NCBI GenBank assembly: GCA_016169945.1
Contig: JADLSH010000282.1
Span: 2,001,001 to 2,065,000 of the forward strand
Length of the DNA: 64,000 bases
Direction of reading: 5' to 3'
Source of the DNA: Trachythela sp. YZ-2020
Lineage: Eukaryota; Cnidaria; Anthozoa; Malacalcyonacea; Clavulariidae
This document shows, piece by piece, positions 11,360 to 22,346 of the stretch. The notes beneath the pieces are model-generated. The model was given only the letters and a program-made list of their open reading frames with translations. It was not told the DNA's origin and ran no database searches. How positions within the stretch are numbered: position 1 is the stretch's first letter; each line of letters begins with the position of its first letter. The position numbers and the translations under genes were made by a program.

Positions 11360-12290
11360 TAAGTGCATGATTGAATAATGTAACATCACACGCATATATC
11401 ATAATATTGCCTTCGGCGAAAGAGAATTATGACTGAAACAAAGGCTCTATATATATACAATTTCCCACTGTTTATGTCCACACAACACTCGTTAGGGCTC
11501 TACTAAATTTTTCAAAGCAAGGTGCTTTCCTATTTTCCTGAGGCCGATTGTGTGAAGGCACATAACAATTTCGACCGGATATTGATATTTGTCAAGCTTA
11601 GTAAATCGGCCGTAAGGGCCGTTGATTGCTAGATGCCAGATTCAATGTTGGTATATTCTAGAAATTATAGGGTTTTATAATATTTGTTATTATGAGGTCT
11701 GTATCTGTACTTTCATTTTCAAAATGGTTGAACCAATCACTCTTCGGTGATAGCGCTCATTATTATACTCTCACATTCTTTCACATACAATTGACCAATC
11801 ATATGTCATTGATAGGGTCACGTGCCTGGCGACATTTTACGATGTAGGACAGGAGCATATTGGACAGTAGCTTATCGCCGCTTTTTTCCTTGTTTATCTC
11901 ACCTTTTTACATGTTTTGTTAATTTTCAACACAAAACAAACGGTAAGGCGAAGTAATGTAAAGCAAAGAAAAGGATTTGGAAAATTGAAGTTGTTTGTTT
12001 CATCAGATTTGTTTAAAAATAAAACGCGGGAAAGCATGTCTTTGAAATTCATTTGTTTACAACAGGTCGAGAGGTCAGTACATGAGTTCTTTTTCTGATT
12101 TAAATTATAGTTAGTATTATTAAGGTACACTTTTGCTTTCTATAAAACTAGTTTATTTACTTTTTGTTTTCGTAATTTAAGCAAATTCGCGGCCGAAGTG
12201 CCACACAAGTTTTCGCTGTAGTTTTATCGCATTGTTGTTGCATTACTCTCGTTTACAACGTGTTCTTGTGTTATAAATGTTTTGTTCGAT
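11360..12290. other. Non-coding stretch
   Basis: No gene or repeat I can support. Two opposing short open frames at 11894-12130 are complementary to each other and lack protein-like features. Confidence 0.4.
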
Positions 12291-12295
12291 ATAAT

Positions 12296-12440
12296 AAAAC
12301 TCCTATGGGATTCATCTTCGCCCAATATGGCAAAATATTAAGTCTCGACTTGCAATATTTGGCTCGACCTTCGGTCTCGCCCAATATTGAAGTCTCGACT
12401 TAATATTTTGCCATATTGGGCTCAGATGAATCCAATAAGA
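12296..12440. repeat. Inverted repeat, related to a copy at 46.05 kb
   Basis: GCCCAATATGGCAAAATATT at about 12315 is repeated inverted at about 12400-12420 around an internal cgaccttcggtctcg segment. The outer flank (attcatctgagcc on the complementary strand) also matches 46055-46100, where the same terminal sequence occurs once. This looks like the end of a dispersed repeat family present here as a head-to-head pair. Confidence 0.6.
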
Positions 12441-12444
12441 TATA

Positions 12445-13055
12445 GTATCTGGTATTTGAAAGTCCCTTTCAGACCACCTCGCATGACAAAATATGTTCGG
12501 CAATTTTGGGCTTGTCGCGTGATTTGGCTGAATGTTTGTCGTTGCGCTAGCTGATAACCTTTGGTTAGGAAAGATAAAACACACTCCCTTCTTTCTTTGC
12601 GTGAGAACTTGTCATATTTCATAAATGATGAGTGTACAATGAGAAAACGTGACAAATACTCTCCCCTATGTTCTGAGTATGTTAGTCTGTAAGTTTCCGA
12701 ATTGCACATGTGACACGCTGTTATTCTTGTCTTATTGTTTTGTGTTCCCAACTTTAGAATTCAAACAATAAAACTACTTTTCAGGTACTTGCGTTGTGCG
12801 ATGTGGTGAAGATGGGCAATGTAAAAACAGGATGTACAATGATCGTCAAAGAAGAGACAGTCTTTCTGAAAACGTCGTAATTGGAATGGATTATTTTGGG
12901 AGAGCAAAGATCGTCTGTCATTGTGATGCTGAGGGGGTACAAAGAATAATGTCAAAGAGCATGTAAGAAATACTTCCTGATTTGACCAGAACGCCGCAGT
13001 ATTCAAACATAATATTTCCTGATTCGACCTGCATGTGTACAGCCTAGAATTCCCC
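12445..13055. other. Non-coding stretch
   Basis: Nothing recognisable apart from two overlapping short minus-strand frames without family features. Confidence 0.4.
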
Positions 13056-13059
13056 GGAA

Positions 13060-13151
13060 AATCATCATCATCATCATCGTCATCTTCATCATCCTTATCA
13101 TCATCATCATCATCATCATAATCATCATCATCATCATCATTATCGCTTCCT
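13060..13151. repeat. (TCA)n trinucleotide microsatellite
   Basis: A slightly interrupted (ATC/TCA)n run. On the minus strand it reads as polyaspartate or polymethionine, which explains the artificial open frames across it. Confidence 0.9.
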
Positions 13152-13901
13152 TTGTCCCATATAAGGAGTCTGGTCGCCTCGACATCTTTCTCCACATTTC
13201 AATGCCATTAGGTCAAATACACCACACCAGCATCATTCCGAACACAATCCATCCGTCTTCGTTCGTCAGCTATCAGGGAGCTTTCGCAAAGACGACGAGT
13301 ACCACTACGAATTCGAGTTTCGTCAATTTCGCGCCAAACATGCATAAGCCATCACGCAAAAGTCGTAGAGGTCGCACTGTTGAGTACGAACTCAGTTTTT
13401 GATAAATCTCGTAGTCCTCTCAACGACTTCACGAAAACTAAGGTAAGTTAATTTTCTCTCATTTTCTCTGCGCTTTATTGAAAAAAAACACATTTCCTCG
13501 TGCAATTTATGCAAATACATGTACACGCCTGAATTTAATTATGAAAACGGAAGTAAATGTAGAGCAATAGAGCTGGATATGCGTATAGTTTGCATCATTG
13601 CATGTATAATTTATGTATTTCAAACAAGTAAACATGGCTGTTATATGGCGTTGCATTTCTTCCAATTGTGGCGCCAAACTGGCATTATTGCAAACAATTC
13701 ATGGTTTAAATGGAGTTCAGGATTCGTTATGTTGATATAATACCTTTCTGGAATTTAAAATGGCTCTTACAGCAGTGAAAAATATTTACAAATTTATACA
13801 ATGTCATTCAATGTTTATAGATATATTTATCAGTTTTATTGAATTCTTGCTTTTCTTCAGTGTTTTTATATGATTGTTTTTTTTTCCTTAAATGTATTTA
13901 G

Positions 13902-14640
13902 ATGGCAAGTAAAAGTAACTCTACAAACAATGGAGAGAAAAAGAAACGAGGATTGTTTATTTAATTGGAAACAAACTCATACAGAGTTCTTCCTTCGAGA
14001 AGTTTTGGTTGTGGAGCCATACCAATTGCGGGCTGGTTCAAAGAAAAGAGGTGCTGCATGGACAAGCACAGCAGATAATTTAAACGAGCTTGAAATGAGA
14101 GTGACAAAACGATCAGTCAGAGAAAGTTTTGAAAAAATGTTGAAGGAATTTAAGCAGAATGAAGCAATGGAAGAACAAACGAGTGGAGTGGATGTGGAGT
14201 ATACTGAGTAGGACATGGTGATGACAGATATAGATGAAAGGATCAGAGAGTTTGAGATGGCTGCTGAGAAACTGAAGGATAAAGAAAATAAAGATCGGGC
14301 ATCAGCAGAAGAAATGAGGAAAAGAGCAACGGAGAGTCTAGGGGAAACAAGAAGGCGACAGAGTTTGGAAGAGTCAGAAAATGATGATGATGTTATTATC
14401 ACACCAGAAAAAAAACGAAGAAGAAGCTGTGCAGATGCTATGGAGATTTTAAAGCAGTCGTTGGAGATGAAAAGAAACGAGCAGGAGGATGCGACCAAGT
14501 TGGGAGAACGAGAGATTGCCTAGACGGAAAACCAAATGCTGAGTCAACAGCAGTTTCAAATAAATTTGCTTGAGCAGCAGCAGCAGTTTCAACAACCACA
14601 ACAAACAGTTACTTTTGCAGTGGTCAATGCACTCACTTGT
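13902..14640 (+). pseudogene. Myb/SANT-like DNA-binding protein of the Harbinger element
   Basis: In PIF/Harbinger elements a Myb/SANT-like protein binds the element ends and helps bring in the transposase. The ATG at 13902 follows an acceptor-like tttag and starts MASKSNSTNNGEKKKRG. A one-base frameshift near 13950 is needed to continue into FNWKQTHTEFFLREVLVVEP and KKRGAAWTSTADNLNELE (the SANT-like helices), then RSVRESFEKMLKEFKQNE. The frame hits a TAG at 14209, continues as DIDERIREFEMAAEKLKD and MRKRATESLGETRRRQS, and has another TAG at 14521 before a Gln-rich end (LLEQQQQFQQPQQ). Order, charge pattern and the ATESLGETRRR block match cnidarian Myb/SANT-like proteins I know of. Three lesions make it a pseudogene. 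Confidence 0.75.
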
Positions 14641-15164
14641 TAAAAATAGAAAAAGTAAACATTTTTCATTGAAAACTGTTCAATGGGTTAAACAGTTTAT
14701 AAACAATTACTTAGACCAAATATAATTTTGATCCTAGCTTTTGATCTAGTGTTAAAACTCTCCATCTGTTCAGTTAACTTTGGAATATTTTAATACATTA
14801 ATTAAATTTTCAAGACATATTCGCTTGAGATAAAAATTGCATATATAGTTACGGTAAATTATTCAATTTCAATACAATTCAATTTCAGTATGTGCACTTG
14901 TAACACATTCTAAGTTTGTTAGACATACTGTACATTTGTATATTAAATAAACTGTTGTTCAAATGATTTCTGGCATTTGATATGCGAATGAATATTTCAC
15001 AATTCGTAATCATATATTGCATATAGTTTATATATTTATTTACTATTATTTGTATTTTAATCTAGAAGTAGAGTAGAAGTACATATTGATAATATATAAC
15101 ATTATATACACTGAAATGTTTACCCTCTCTAAAAATTCTTTAATAATTATAATAATAATGAGTT

Positions 15165-15270
15165 AACTCATTAAATGACAAACACTTCCAACCTTGACAA
15201 GTTAAATTGTCTGGCATTAGACTGTGTAAAACAATAAAGTAGGGCATACCAGGGTGCATTGTTGCTTAAT
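15165..15270 (-). repeat. Dispersed repeat, inverted copy of the one at 30.95 kb
   Basis: The complement reads cctactttattgtttta, tctaatgccagacaa and cttgtcaagg, matching 30958-31030 in the same order. This is a short non-coding repeat shared by both loci. Family unknown. Confidence 0.5.
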
Positions 15271-15965
15271 AGGTAAAATTACACACATCTAAGTGGAAGG
15301 TGGTGTTAACTTTTAATTCGCGGTGCACCCTGGTATGTCCTACTTTCTCATTTTACTGTTTGGACAACTTTCATCTTGAAAGGAAACATGTTGGGCTTTA
15401 ATGAGTTGATATTCTATTTCACCTTTTAAGGTGCACTGGATATCATATTTAGAAGGATAGCAAAAGGCTAGTGTGAATCCCAAATAATTTAGTTTAAAGC
15501 TGAAAATATTCCTGTAATGAAGGTGGTTCAATTCCAAAATATTAGCCAGTGCTTGAACCATAAAGGCATGTCCGAGCATTTCGTAATAGTGTGCACACAC
15601 AATACATTTTGTCAACGGGACTCGTTCCAATCTTCAAGTTCTTCTTAAAATCTAAAAATTTATGGTATGTTAGGATGTCACGAAATACCCAATCTAAAGA
15701 CACCCTCACAGAACTCATGGACCGGATAAATTCAGCTTCTTAATTCTGCAGTCAGTTTGGGATTCTGGTATGGTGCGATATGTCTCCTTAAAGGATAGGC
15801 AGGATCCCCATAGATGTATAAAGTTTCACCATTCGACTTGTTGGAATACTGTTCCAAGGCATCTAAAAGACCGGACATTCGCAGAATACCAGTATCATGC
15901 CTTTTTTCTTCTACAAAAATTAAGATAAATAGTCTAAATACATTGAATTGAATATGCCACATTAC

Positions 15966-16119
15966 ATAAATATATATATATATATATATATATATTTTCG
16001 CTTACCTCAAAACTTGTCTGCAACAGGCTGTTTCATCTGTAAAAGAATCAAAACTGCCTGATGATTCTTTTACAGATGAAAGAGCCTGTTGCAGACAAGT
16101 TTTGAGGTAAGCGAAAATC
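15966..16119. repeat. (TA)n run followed by a near-perfect 126-bp palindrome
   Basis: A (TA)n run at about 15969-15994 precedes two inverted arms at 15993-16050 and 16062-16118 (ATTTTCGCTTACCTCAAAAC and complement; inner arm gattcttttacagatgaaa). They are separated by about 10 bp and can form a long hairpin. It lies in the transposase intron. Confidence 0.8.
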
Positions 16120-16136
16120 TATAATTTGCTCTAACT

Positions 16137-16182
16137 ATATGTTGTCGAGCACTCTTTGCGTTTCGTAGACCTAAACCTACAC

Positions 16183-16217
<35 letters not shown>

Positions 16218-16977
16218 AAATTCAGAGATTCAACAGTTTTGAATAGACATTTTATTACTAGTTAGTTTCGTGCTACACACGTATGTGTGGTACTCTTCAG
16301 ACAAAATGATCTAATGACTAAGTTGTATATACACGTAGGATTATATATCGATCTATACTATCGTTCTTAGCTATTATTGCATGGTTAATTTGAAATTTTG
16401 ACCGTTGGCATGTAAGGTTATACTTTATACTATATACATAATATCCACTTGAAGTTTAAAGTGGTTGTCAAACAATGTACAAAAAAACATTGAGCACTCT
16501 GCAAACGGTTTTTACTATATCGTCTATAGTCTATATATATATATATAATGCAAAAGCTCACTTCCCTAGTGGTCGTTTGAGCACTCTGGCCCCAAGACAC
16601 TTCACGCATGTCTGGATGCGCATGTGTCTGAGTATTGTAGCCTACCACATGCGCTTGGTGAGGGCAAGAGTATGGTGTATAAATACGAAGTCACTCGTCA
16701 GTGCAGCTTGTAACGCAATCTAGATGCGAGTGACTTCGTATTTATACACCATACGCTTGCTCTCCCAAGCGCATGTGGTACAATACTCAGACACATGCGC
16801 ATCCAGACATGCGTGAAGTGTCTTGGGGCCAGAGTGCTCAAACGACCACAAGGGAAGTGAGCTTTTGCATTATCGCTTATAGCCACCAATTAACCTCACA
16901 GAGTGCTCAACAACACAAGTGAAGGAGCTTATATAGTCAAATCTGCAGACATGCATGTTTCGCCGTTCAACGGCTCG

Positions 16978-17013
<36 letters not shown>

Positions 17014-17059
17014 GTGTAGGTTTAGGTCTACGAAACGCAAAGAGTGCTCGACAACATAT
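16137..17059. mobile_element. Foldback-type element with nested palindrome, 923 bp
   Basis: Outer inverted arms of about 50 bp (GTTGTCGAGCACTCTTTGCG on the left, complement on the right) each end in (AT)n. A solo copy of the inner part of this end occurs at 34715-34735. Inside, 16547-16696 and 16726-16872 form a second palindrome with about 150-bp arms and a 29-bp loop (start ATGCAAAAGCTCACTTCCC). No coding potential. It sits within the Harbinger transposase intron (15911-17335). Confidence 0.75.
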
Positions 17060-17634
17060 ATCAATTGATGTGTGTATACATTTTAGACTACATAGCAGCA
17101 AGTCCAAACTATACAGCTTATTTGAACTTGGACTCCCTATATAAAGTTCCAACAACAATTGTTTTCAAGATATACCAAATCATAAGTAAAATAATAGTTA
17201 CTTTACAATGTTATATTACTTATAAATAGTGTACCAGTAAAACAATACTTAGAATTTGTAGTATACCATACATAAATATGAGAGTGAAAAAGGTAAATAT
17301 TCAACAGTGGCGTTAGCTGGGAAAGCAATTTTACCTGTAGGTCCATAAAGGTTAGAGAGTAGGTCGTTTGGTGCAACCACTGATTGATATTTGAGTGCCT
17401 GAACGCCTTTGTGGCCATTATGACATCGATCGTTGATGTTGTTCTGGACGGAAAATCGGTCTTGCTGTGCCATGAACAAAACCCCAACAGTTTTCTAGGG
17501 CCGCACCACAGGCTGTGGATTGCATTGACGTATTCTTGTAGTCGATGAGGTTGCAGCCAGGGTTGACTAAAATTTCTAAGAAGATAACCGCGGGTGTTGT
17601 AAATAAAACCAGTAACTTCTGAAACTAGCAACTA

Positions 17635-18012
17635 GGGACAGAAATGCGGCCGGCGTTCATTGGTCAATATACATCGTTCTTTAAATGACTAGACAGCCAG
17701 TAGCTATATTTAGCATTATATATATTGTGTCTTTTGCGATTGTATTCAGCGAGCTAGCCGGTGGCGTAGTGGTTTAGGGCGTGCGCTGCCTACGGGTTCG
17801 TAGGGCGGCGGATCAAATCCTGGCCAAAACTTTTTTCTTTTACTTAAATTTTTTTTCTTTAAAACATTTTTTTCGGACTTGTTTTAATCCCAAAATTGCT
17901 TTTTAGGCATTTCTGGTTAGGGTTAAGTTAAGGGTTGAGGGTGGGAAAGGTTTATTTTATAAGTATTTGACTTTAACTATGGTCAGGCAAATGTCCGCCA
18001 TATTCCTGTCCC
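17635..18012. mobile_element. TA-flanked MITE, 378 bp, containing a tRNA-like segment
   Basis: Ends GGGACAGAAAT and ATTCCTGTCCC are inverted repeats, each flanked by TA (17633-17634 and 18013-18014), as for Tc1/mariner-type MITEs. The insertion splits transposase exon 1. Bases 17757-17830 resemble a tRNA: box-A-like TGGCGTAGTGG and box-B-like GGATCAAATCC are correctly spaced, but the T stem is badly mismatched. Confidence 0.65.
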
Positions 18013-18589
18013 TATAGCTGCAATCGTCTGAAGCGATAAGACATAACTCGGCTACAGATCGACCAAATCGAGGGATCATCGTTGTACCGGCACGGGTAGG
18101 CGAAACGCTTGAAAGCAACACACAAAGCCTCCATTCCAGTAGCAACAGTTCGGTTTGGAGAAACAAACTTGTCGGGAATCTTGAGAGCTTCGTTCAGCTA
18201 ACAGAGGAAGATCAGCCAATTCAAATCTAAACTCTGCTTTGCATTCGTCATTGGTCATGTTTTGAAGCTGTCTTCCTACTTTTTCGTATTACCAATGCTG
18301 AATTGGAAAGTCCGGGCATTGTCTGCTAGTACTATTGTACAAAGCCAAGAAATAACATTCGTCAATAAGGTCGCTGGTAAAAAGCGCTGTTGCTGCATCA
18401 AGAATATTCTATTTGCAGCCATTGCTTATTCGCGATGTAAATTTGCTGTCAAAGTCGCAATCTCGTAGTCGTTGTTTACAAATAAAGCAACATTTTAACC
18501 GGAAACGACTACGACTTCCTAGCAACAGGCATCGCGCGGTTAAAACTCGTACTCGTAGTTGTGCTCATCGTCTTTGCTAAAGCTCCCTT

Positions 18590-19378
18590 TCCAGGTTCTT
18601 TGCGCTACGACATGCACCCATCCAACAAACTCGCTTTTCTCAGTGCTCTTCACCTGGTCATACCGTGTCAATATATTTTTCTCATATTACCTCCCTCAAC
18701 TTCGCCACCTTCGACTCCTCCTTCTGTCTACCGTTCTCATTCAGTTTTGTCTTGACCTTTTCATTTGTTTAGCAGTTAGCCGTTTAGGTTAAGTATAACG
18801 CTTCTGAGCGATATATTTTAATGTTGCCACGATACACTTCACGAGTGTTGGCATTTTAGTAGAATATTTTCCACTAGAAATTTCACGTAACTTTAGTTAA
18901 CAAGCAAAAAACTGTTCACATCTTTGCCGGTTTCCATCGAAATATATGGAGGACGCACCACACATGCCAATCCGAAACGTTTTTGTATAAAATGTACATC
19001 TTATCTGGAGATGCTAAGATACCCACATTGTCGACTCTTATTGGTATCATTGGAATGGTGGTTGAATAGCACACGTTCCTTTCTACGCGTCGAGCGTTTG
19101 ATGTTGGCAGTAATCAGTTCTCTTAGTCTAATAATAATTTCAGATCAGTGCGTCGTTTCAATGCTTCAAAGTCGCTGCAATAAATACCACAGTCTTTCTA
19201 AGTATACGCAAATTTCTTCACGTGTAACACTTAACAAATTATAACGAAACTGATTTGAGTATAAAGCTTAAATGGATATATCGTTCTATTCGTCGGGCGA
19301 CGTCACTTAAACAAAGAAATGAGTTATAGCTATACTTCCTATTTGTATTTCCTATAACCATGCAAAACCATTCTCGAC
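18590..19378. other. No supported gene
   Basis: Plus-strand open frames at 18559-18792 and 18924-19244 have no recognisable domain. The first starts inside the Harbinger terminal repeat. Nothing else visible. Confidence 0.4.
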
Positions 19379-19387
19379 AATTCTTCC

Positions 19388-19859
19388 CAGGGCCGTCCTC
19401 AGAAAATTAATCGGGGGGGGTGGGGGGTGTAAGGTCCTTTCAACCGACTGACTAACGAACTTGTACCGACTACAGTGTATGGATTAATGGATAGAACCTC
19501 GTCAAGTTCCCGATGACTGACTGGGTCTACTAAATGACGCCCGTTAATTTAATATCGCAGTAATCGCACAGTAATCGACGTAGTTATATTTTATTATCGT
19601 TGATTATATATAAACAACACATTAAACGTCAACAACTTTGAATTTAAATGTAGAAATTCAATGCACTAATGTATTACTATTAATGTAGTCATGTAGAAAT
19701 CACTCTACTTGTCCGTGATGAATCAATTATTAATGATCAATGAATCAATTGTTAGTCAACAAAAATATTTCTGTCTGCCGACTAAAATAGCACTTCTGCC
19801 GACTGAAACTCCAAATAGAATTTCTGGGGGGTGTGACACCCCCCGTAGGTCCGGCCCTG
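19388..19859. mobile_element. hAT-type MITE with perfect 8-bp target duplication
   Basis: The termini CAGGGCCG and CGGCCCTG are inverted repeats of the CAGGG type usual for hAT elements. They are flanked on both sides by ATTCTTCC (19380-19387 and 19860-19867), a perfect 8-bp duplication, the hAT length. G-rich and C-rich tracts lie just inside the ends. The 472-bp interior is non-coding, so it depends on a transposase elsewhere. Confidence 0.9.
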
Positions 19860-20209
19860 ATTCTTCCTCCAAAATCCGGTCGTGCTAAAAGATGTTTGAA
19901 TTTGCATTATAGTTTAGCAAGCAAGCGTGGTTTTGTTGCGAGGAATGGGGCTAGAAAGGAACACGCACGAGAGAAAGGACATTCATTCAAGAATGAAGAT
20001 GAAACAAGTAAAAGACATCTTATTTATTCTCAGAGATGTTGCAAAATTGATCTCACCAATCCCAGAAAGAGTAAGTTGGTTTAAGCTTATATCTATATTT
20101 TGGTGGCTAGTGATGGCTGCTGTGGTGAAAAAAATAGCGATTTGTTAAGCAATGCTAAATATAATACGGGAACGTCATAAAAAACTGTTTCTATCATCTC
20201 GACAACAAA

Positions 20210-20412
20210 TTATATTTATATAAATGACATTTCCGAGAACGTAAAATCTGAAATTTGTTTATTTGCTGACGAAGTCACCCTACAAGAAGATCTGGATAAA
20301 CTGAATAATTGGGCTAGCAAATGGCAACTAAATTTTAATTCTTCTAAATGCTACCATTTAGGAATCACAAATAAGCGTACCCCTCTTAATTTTAACTATA
20401 TTCTCAATCTCA
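20210..20412 (+). mobile_element. LINE reverse transcriptase scrap
   Basis: The plus strand encodes FIYINDISENVKSEICLFAD, then DLDKLNNWASKWQLNFNSSK and LGITNKRTPLNFNY. This is the palm motif C region and thumb of a CR1/Jockey-type RT. The residues right after the FAD of the active site are deleted. Both ends are lost. Confidence 0.8.
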
Positions 20413-20414
20413 GT

Positions 20415-21836
20415 TCGATCACTTAAAGCTCCAGCTCATTTTGCAAAAAAATATACAAAAATCTGAATTACACAAACTCATTTGAGCAGTCTTCACCAAA
20501 CTTGGCAAGTTGTTAGATCAGCCTAATCTTAACAATTATGACACATTGGTTGTCATAGCAACAGTCACGTGACCCTGCAAATGGTAATATTGCACGGCTC
20601 ATCTTTAAGCAATCGGGAGATGAGTCTGGAAGCAATGTCACTGATTGAGACTGTCTGAATTAGTAAGCGTTTATATTGAAGTTATTGAGCCTAACTGGAA
20701 TGGGTGTCTCTTTTCAAAATTAGTATATTTTCTATTTTCTTTCTCTATTTTTTGTACTTTAACGGTTTAGAGGATGCCCATTCCAGTTAGATCTAAAATA
20801 AACAGCTGGGAATTAAGTCATCTTCATGTTAGAAAGTAAGTCGACAATTGAAAAAAGTACGTCTGCCAAGTTTGTTTGAATTACATTGAAGTACATTTTA
20901 TTGGTCACGTACGTGTTTCACATAGTTTTTTTACCATTTTCATCTACAGTACACACTTTTTAGCTTTACCGATGAAAATTTATCTTAATCTAGACATTTT
21001 TTTCTTAAAAGGTTTTGTTTTAAGTTGTAATTTCACTCGTAAGTCTCGTAAACAGGCTTTATTCTCAATTGTTAAATTATTGACCGCCATTTTGAATTTT
21101 AATTATTCTTGTCTCCATGGAAACATCGAACACAGCGAAAACTTCAGGGATTTCAAGTTTTTTTCGTGTTTGAAAATTGAGTTTTTTGATACAAAAATGG
21201 AAAAACAATTATAAAAAAATCACTCCAGGTTTACGCCAAACAACAGGTACAATGATGGAACGTATTTTTGTTATAAATATGCAGATTTCACTGATTTATG
21301 ACTTTAAGTGAGAATTGATTTTCTGTTGAAAAATTTAGTGACGAGTGTTCTTCTACATGAAGAAACAAATTGTCAGTCATATCTTTAGCCTCTCGTATTT
21401 AAGCAGTCAAAATTGTATCAGCTATTTTACATATTTTACAATATATATTTTACAATATTTCACCGCAGAGTGGGAACAAGATCAGTCTACATAGTTTAAA
21501 AATCCAAATACTTGTGTGCCTATATTAAATGGTTTAAGACAGCAGTAAAATATTAATTACGATTCTATATCTTGAAAGGAAACTATCACGGCATAACAAA
21601 AAGGTACATTTCATTATATTGCAGTAGACAATCGTCCCTACACATAGCAATATAAACATTTTTTAATAACAACTTAACCACTTTCCTCTCCTAATATTAT
21701 CCGTAGATTTCCACACTATAAATTGTATAACATATTGTACACAACACGGTGATCCTTTCCAGAACCATGCTATGGACTCCTAACTATTATTTCAAAATTT
21801 AAGTTTGCTTTTAAATGTATTTTATGGACTGCATAA
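20415..21836. other. Non-coding stretch with a weak inverted repeat
   Basis: taactggaatgggtgt at 20693 and gcccattccagtta at 20775 are inverted. An open frame at 20876-21214 is Phe/Leu-rich and low complexity with no recognisable domain. No gene supported. Confidence 0.4.
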
Positions 21837-22346
21837 TTAAGGTGGCTCCCTAGGGTTTAATCCCCGATGGTAGCGTAAGCCGTATAGATGGCGGGAAATT
21901 TAAAATAGCCGCGTGATCCTCGCGGGATTTAAAGACCAAAATATAAACATGGCGACTTTTGCAAGAAAATGTTTTTCGACAAACAAATATGTCAAATTTT
22001 TTATAACACGAAATGTTCAAATGCTATTTAAAACGCCAACAATTTTCGTGGCCGAAATAAGAGAAAATAAAAGTTATAATTTTGGAGGTAACTATAGTTT
22101 CCTCTACGTAGTCACATCGCGGCAATTGGTGGTGCAAGTTTCCGTACGTATTTTCGGTGTTTGGAGCGCTTTATATTTATACTTCTGACCACGCTGAATG
22201 TATGGATAACGAAGAAAGTTTATCTTCAATGTCTAAAACCAGTATCGCAGAGTCTCCTAAAATAAAACTGTCATAATAAACGGAATTCAAACGGGTGCTT
22301 TGCGAAATTACATAAAGTCGGACACAAGGAGAAAAGTTTACTTCCG

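Larger units (their letters stand above)
15310..18460 (-). pseudogene. PIF/Harbinger transposase (DDE_Tnp_4 type), two exons, broken
   Basis: Exon 1 (18460-17336) encodes the N-terminal helical domain (MTNDECKAEFRFELADLP, then in shifted frames DKFVSPNRT-like, MIPRFGRSVAELCLIASD). After the MITE at 18012-17635 it continues with NFSQPWLQPHRLQEYVNAI and CWGFVHGTARPIFRP. The first catalytic Asp of this family normally sits in FVDGT; here it is His. The exon ends NLYGP with a donor at 17335. The acceptor at 15911 resumes EEKRHDTGILRMSGLL (second catalytic Asp region, intact) and GDPAYPLRRHIAPYQN. The splice T|EE fits the family's usual GPV-EG(R/K)RHD. The remaining C-terminal part to about 15310 needs further frameshifts. 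Multiple lesions plus the Asp-to-His change make it inactive. Confidence 0.75.
13275..18588. mobile_element. PIF/Harbinger DNA transposon (decayed, with insertions)
   Basis: The element is bounded by terminal inverted repeats of about 45 bp: GGGAGCTTTCGCAAAGACGA on the left (from 13276), and its inverted counterpart at 18544-18588 with about six mismatches. Between them are the two genes typical of PIF/Harbinger elements: a Myb/SANT-like DNA-binding gene on the plus strand (13902-14640) and a DDE transposase on the minus strand (18460-15310), facing each other. The 5.3-kb length is inflated by a foldback element in the transposase intron (16137-17059) and a MITE in its first exon (17635-18012). 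I see no clear target duplication. Both genes are broken. Confidence 0.75.

Noticed and set aside
12761..13197. Polyaspartate / polymethionine open frames
   Set aside because: Translation of a (TCA)n microsatellite; flanks do not support a gene.
16547..16875. Open frames 16475-16889 on both strands encoding matching proteins
   Set aside because: They are the two arms of a palindrome read in opposite directions, hence near-identical peptides.
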